Shown here: positions 6,322-8,343 of the stretch, piece after piece
How the letters are laid out: every line of letters begins with the position of its first letter
Position numbering within the stretch: position 1 is the stretch's first letter
Assembly: GCA_029865675.1 (NCBI GenBank)
Contig: JARXAU010000212.1
Location: forward strand, 1-8,343
Source: Rhodoferax sp.
GTDB taxonomy: Bacteria; Pseudomonadota; Gammaproteobacteria; Burkholderiales; Burkholderiaceae_C
Direction of reading: 5' to 3'
Length of the DNA stretch: 8,343 nucleotides
Notes under the pieces: model-generated
What the model was told of the DNA's origin: nothing
What the model saw: only the letters and a program-made list of their open reading frames with translations
Database searches by the model: none
Position numbers and translations under genes: made by a program

Positions 6322-8098
6322 TAAAAATAGTAGCCAGGTGCGCAGCCATATCGGCTTGCGCCTGTGGTACCGCCAGCACCGTTGTATGGCCAGCCCCGCT
6401 GTAGGTTTTGAGCGTCACTACACTGTTATTTGTTTTCATTAACTGCGTCAATTTGGCCGTCGTCGCGGGTAAGACGGTGGTGTCTGCCTCACCTTGAACA
6501 ATGAGTGTGTTTCCAGACAAATAAACAGTCCCCGGTTCAAGTGCGCCCAGCATCCGCTGCACATAGGGCTTGTTAAATTCATCGGCAATGACACCGGGAT
6601 ACTTCGCCGGCGTGGCTTGTGAGGTAAGTGAATACGCAGCGACATCCTTTCTGATGGCCGTGAAGTATGCGGCGCCACACTCGCCAGCGGATGCCTTGTG
6701 CAAATCCTTCAGGCGCGTGCCAAACACGGTGTCTACCGGCAAGGGTTCGAGGGTGGCGTCCGACCCTTTGGTAATGTAGGAAGAATAAAAATTCAGCGTC
6801 TCCAGCGTCGCATATGCGGTTGAAAACTGAGTTGGATCGGTCGTCTTTGAAATCAGATCCAGCATAGAACTCAATGCCAATGAAAGATTGGATGCAGGCG
6901 CGATGGCGATAGCACCTTTGTAGCGCAAAGTATTGTCGATTTGGGACGCCAAGCCGGAATATTGGGCGGCCGCTAAGGCAGCGTGTCCGCCTTGAGAATG
7001 CCCCATCATCGCCCAGCTCCCCGCGAGCTTGGTTCCCAACGTGGTTTTCGCGGCAACGGCGGCCAATGCCATGGAATATCCCGCACTGGACAAATGCAAA
7101 TAGGGGTGGCTGTCCGCGATACCAGGGCCACGCCCTTCGTAATCAGGGGCAACCACCACAAGTCCGTTGTTAATGAGAACCGCTATCAGAGTGTCATAGC
7201 TGTAGCCACCACCCCCTTGCATGATGGTGCTTGGCGCGCATTTGCTGGCTACTCCGCTGGTGCCGTGGGCGAAGACCACCATGGGCCAGCCACTCGCTGG
7301 TGGCGAAACACCCTTTGGTGTGAATACCATGGCCGAAGCGGTAATCAAGTCGCCAGATTTAGCACTCGGCATTTTGTAAAGCATGAGGCTGCTGTCGGCC
7401 ACAGTGCTGATACTTGCAGGAACGTTGCTAAGCGCAGTACCGCTGCTCACTAGCGTTCCAAAACCATTGCGCTTGGTATTGAAGAAGTCATTAATGGCCT
7501 TGAGCCGGTCGTTGGAGTTGCTTGCCTGTGCGGATTGCGCAATTTGAAGCTGGCGGCCAATTTGTCGGGCAATTGAAGAGACGACACCATTGCCCGCCTT
7601 GATGTGGTCCTCTTGAATATTGGTCTCAACGGGCAATCCCAGTGAAACCATGACTTGCAGCTTGGCCTCGGTAAAGCTCAGTTTTTCACTTTGGGATTTA
7701 CTGATCACCAAGGTCGTGAATGGCGTAATAACCGCTGCCCGGTCAGCAGAGCTCGCCATGGTGTAAGCCGATTTGCCTGCTTGCGCTAGCGTTTTGCCGT
7801 CGTCACCCGAATCTTTAGCCGTATCTGGAATGTCAGCGACGATGTTGAGGCCTGCGGTGCTAAGCCCCTTGGTGCTGAGCTTGTAGGCGCCCGATGCGTC
7901 TGTGAGGGTCTGCGGCTCATTGACGTCACACTTGCCATTGGCGTTGTTATCAATGCAGACAATTGCACCGCTGATGTAGCCGTCTATAACACTGCCGGAA
8001 AGATAGCTATCCCCACCCCCATTTTCACCGCCGCCACAGGCGGAAAGAAGAACAAACCCTGCGGTAAGCAATAGCAATTTTGTTTCGCGAAAACGCAT
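6314..8098 (-). CDS. Lipoprotein alpha/beta-hydrolase (secretory-lipase-like) with N-terminal calcium-loop module
   Basis: A predicted 594-residue, membrane-anchored lipase or esterase. Residues 1-21 form a lipoprotein signal (basic MRFRETK, a hydrophobic stretch, lipobox LSAC with Cys21), then a Gly-rich linker (22-29). Residues 34-75 form a small module whose DNNANGKCDVNE (50-61) fits the 12-residue EF-hand-like calcium loop (positions 1, 3, 5, 7, 9 and 12 = Asp50, Asn52, Asn54, Lys56, Asp58, Glu61), bracketed by Cys48 and Cys57. A helical stalk follows (about 100-215), with ITPFTTLV at 124-131. The hydrolase domain (about 235-594) shows the oxyanion HG (278-279), VVVAPDYEGRG (314-324), the nucleophile elbow GHSQGG (366-371, Ser368), Asp539 (QGEADTT) and His571 (GAGHTT). 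Cys287 and Cys474 may form another disulfide. The start at 8098 is chosen because GGAG lies 6 bases upstream; an earlier in-frame GTG at 8116 would add six residues before the signal. Substrate (lipid, ester or polyester) is unknown. It is more AT-rich than the operon. Confidence 0.9.
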   Translation of the reverse strand: MRFRETKLLLLTAGFVLLSACGGGENGGGDSYLSGSVIDGYISGAIVCIDNNANGKCDVNEPQTLTDASGAYKLSTKGLSTAGLNIVADIPDTAKDSGDDGKTLAQAGKSAYTMASSADRAAVITPFTTLVISKSQSEKLSFTEAKLQVMVSLGLPVETNIQEDHIKAGNGVVSSIARQIGRQLQIAQSAQASNSNDRLKAINDFFNTKRNGFGTLVSSGTALSNVPASISTVADSSLMLYKMPSAKSGDLITASAMVFTPKGVSPPASGWPMVVFAHGTSGVASKCAPSTIMQGGGGYSYDTLIAVLINNGLVVVAPDYEGRGPGIADSHPYLHLSSAGYSMALAAVAAKTTLGTKLAGSWAMMGHSQGGHAALAAAQYSGLASQIDNTLRYKGAIAIAPASNLSLALSSMLDLISKTTDPTQFSTAYATLETLNFYSSYITKGSDATLEPLPVDTVFGTRLKDLHKASAGECGAAYFTAIRKDVAAYSLTSQATPAKYPGVIADEFNKPYVQRMLGALEPGTVYLSGNTLIVQGEADTTVLPATTAKLTQLMKTNNSVVTLKTYSGAGHTTVLAVPQAQADMAAHLATIFTR

Positions 8099-8104
8099 AG
8101 AAAT

Positions 8105-8108
8105 CTCC
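8105..8108 (-). promoter_or_regulatory. Shine-Dalgarno for the lipoprotein hydrolase
   Basis: On the minus strand GGAG stands 6 bases before the ATG at 8098. It supports that start over the GTG at 8116, and the resulting N-terminus is a textbook lipoprotein signal. Confidence 0.65.
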
Positions 8109-8251
8109 GTAAGCACCTAGGAAAATAAGCCGGATTGAACGTGCCGAAGGTGCAGGCATGGTGTGCGCTTGGCATGCAGCCGTTCAGGCCTCACAAATCT
8201 TACACGTGGCGATGGTAAACAATATTTTTTTGAGCAGCATTTCCAGGGATT

Positions 8252-8269
8252 TCAGCGGCTCGCCGCTGA
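8252..8269. repeat. Perfect 7-bp hairpin upstream of the hydrolase
   Basis: TCAGCGG and its exact reverse complement are separated by four bases. It could be an operator-like dyad or a hairpin in a leftward transcript. There is no T tract, so it is not a terminator. Confidence 0.5.
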
Positions 8270-8343
8270 CCTGCGCTTGCGCCATCGCCGCAAGTCCCAC
8301 GCCCAGGTGCGGCCTTGCGCCAAGCCTTGCGTCCTTTCAACCA

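Larger units (their letters stand above)
8099..8343. other. Upstream region of the hydrolase gene, no clear gene
   Basis: This should hold the hydrolase promoter. On the minus strand there is an AT-rich patch (8220-8232) and a TAAGAT box further down (8198-8203), but no -35 element at a proper distance, so no promoter is called. A perfect 7-base-pair inverted repeat, TCAGCGG 8252-8258 with CCGCTGA 8263-8269 (loop CTCG), lies upstream without a T tract on either strand. A doubtful 33-residue frame is described in the findings. Confidence 0.4.

Noticed and set aside
8195..8232. Sigma-70 promoter for the leftward lipase gene (TTGTTT and TAAGAT)
   Set aside because: The spacer between the two hexamers is only about 14 bases, and the alternative spacings give poor -35 boxes, so I do not call a promoter.

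Overview
The window looks like chromosomal DNA of a betaproteobacterium of the order Burkholderiales, most likely a Comamonadaceae member (Rhodoferax, Polaromonas or Acidovorax type). This rests on the high GC content, the strong third-position GC bias broken by TTT and TTG codons, and the gene families present. The taxon is an inference, since there is no rRNA or marker gene.

Positions 1-5983 hold a rightward, tightly packed catabolic gene set. In order: a short-chain dehydrogenase/reductase (SDR) cut by the left edge; a PaaI-type hotdog thioesterase starting at GTG inside the SDR's last codons; a CurA/YncB-like NADPH-dependent medium-chain reductase; an AidB-like acyl-CoA dehydrogenase whose frame is broken by one base; a glutathione S-transferase (GST) family protein with an extra C-terminal domain; a second, complete SDR; and a 56-residue, strongly basic protein of unknown function. 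Gaps run from an 8-base overlap to 70 bases, so most are probably co-transcribed. A strong intrinsic terminator at 5999-6029 closes the set. The enzymes fit oxidation or reduction and hydrolysis of acyl-CoA or carbonyl intermediates, but the sequence does not name the substrate.

Positions 6030-6313 carry no gene I can support, only several short inverted repeats. Convergent to the operon, on the minus strand at 6314-8098, lies a 594-residue lipoprotein. It has a lipobox, a poly-Gly linker, a small module with an EF-hand-like calcium loop, and a C-terminal alpha/beta-hydrolase (secretory-lipase-like) domain with a visible Ser-Asp-His triad. Its base composition is visibly more AT-rich than the operon. 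Positions 8099-8343 are its upstream region, with a hairpin and at most a doubtful tiny reading frame.

I see no mobile element, CRISPR array, tRNA or rRNA, and no clear undescribed system. The points most worth checking are the frameshift in the aidB-like gene, the small basic protein, the GST extension, and the architecture of the surface lipase.
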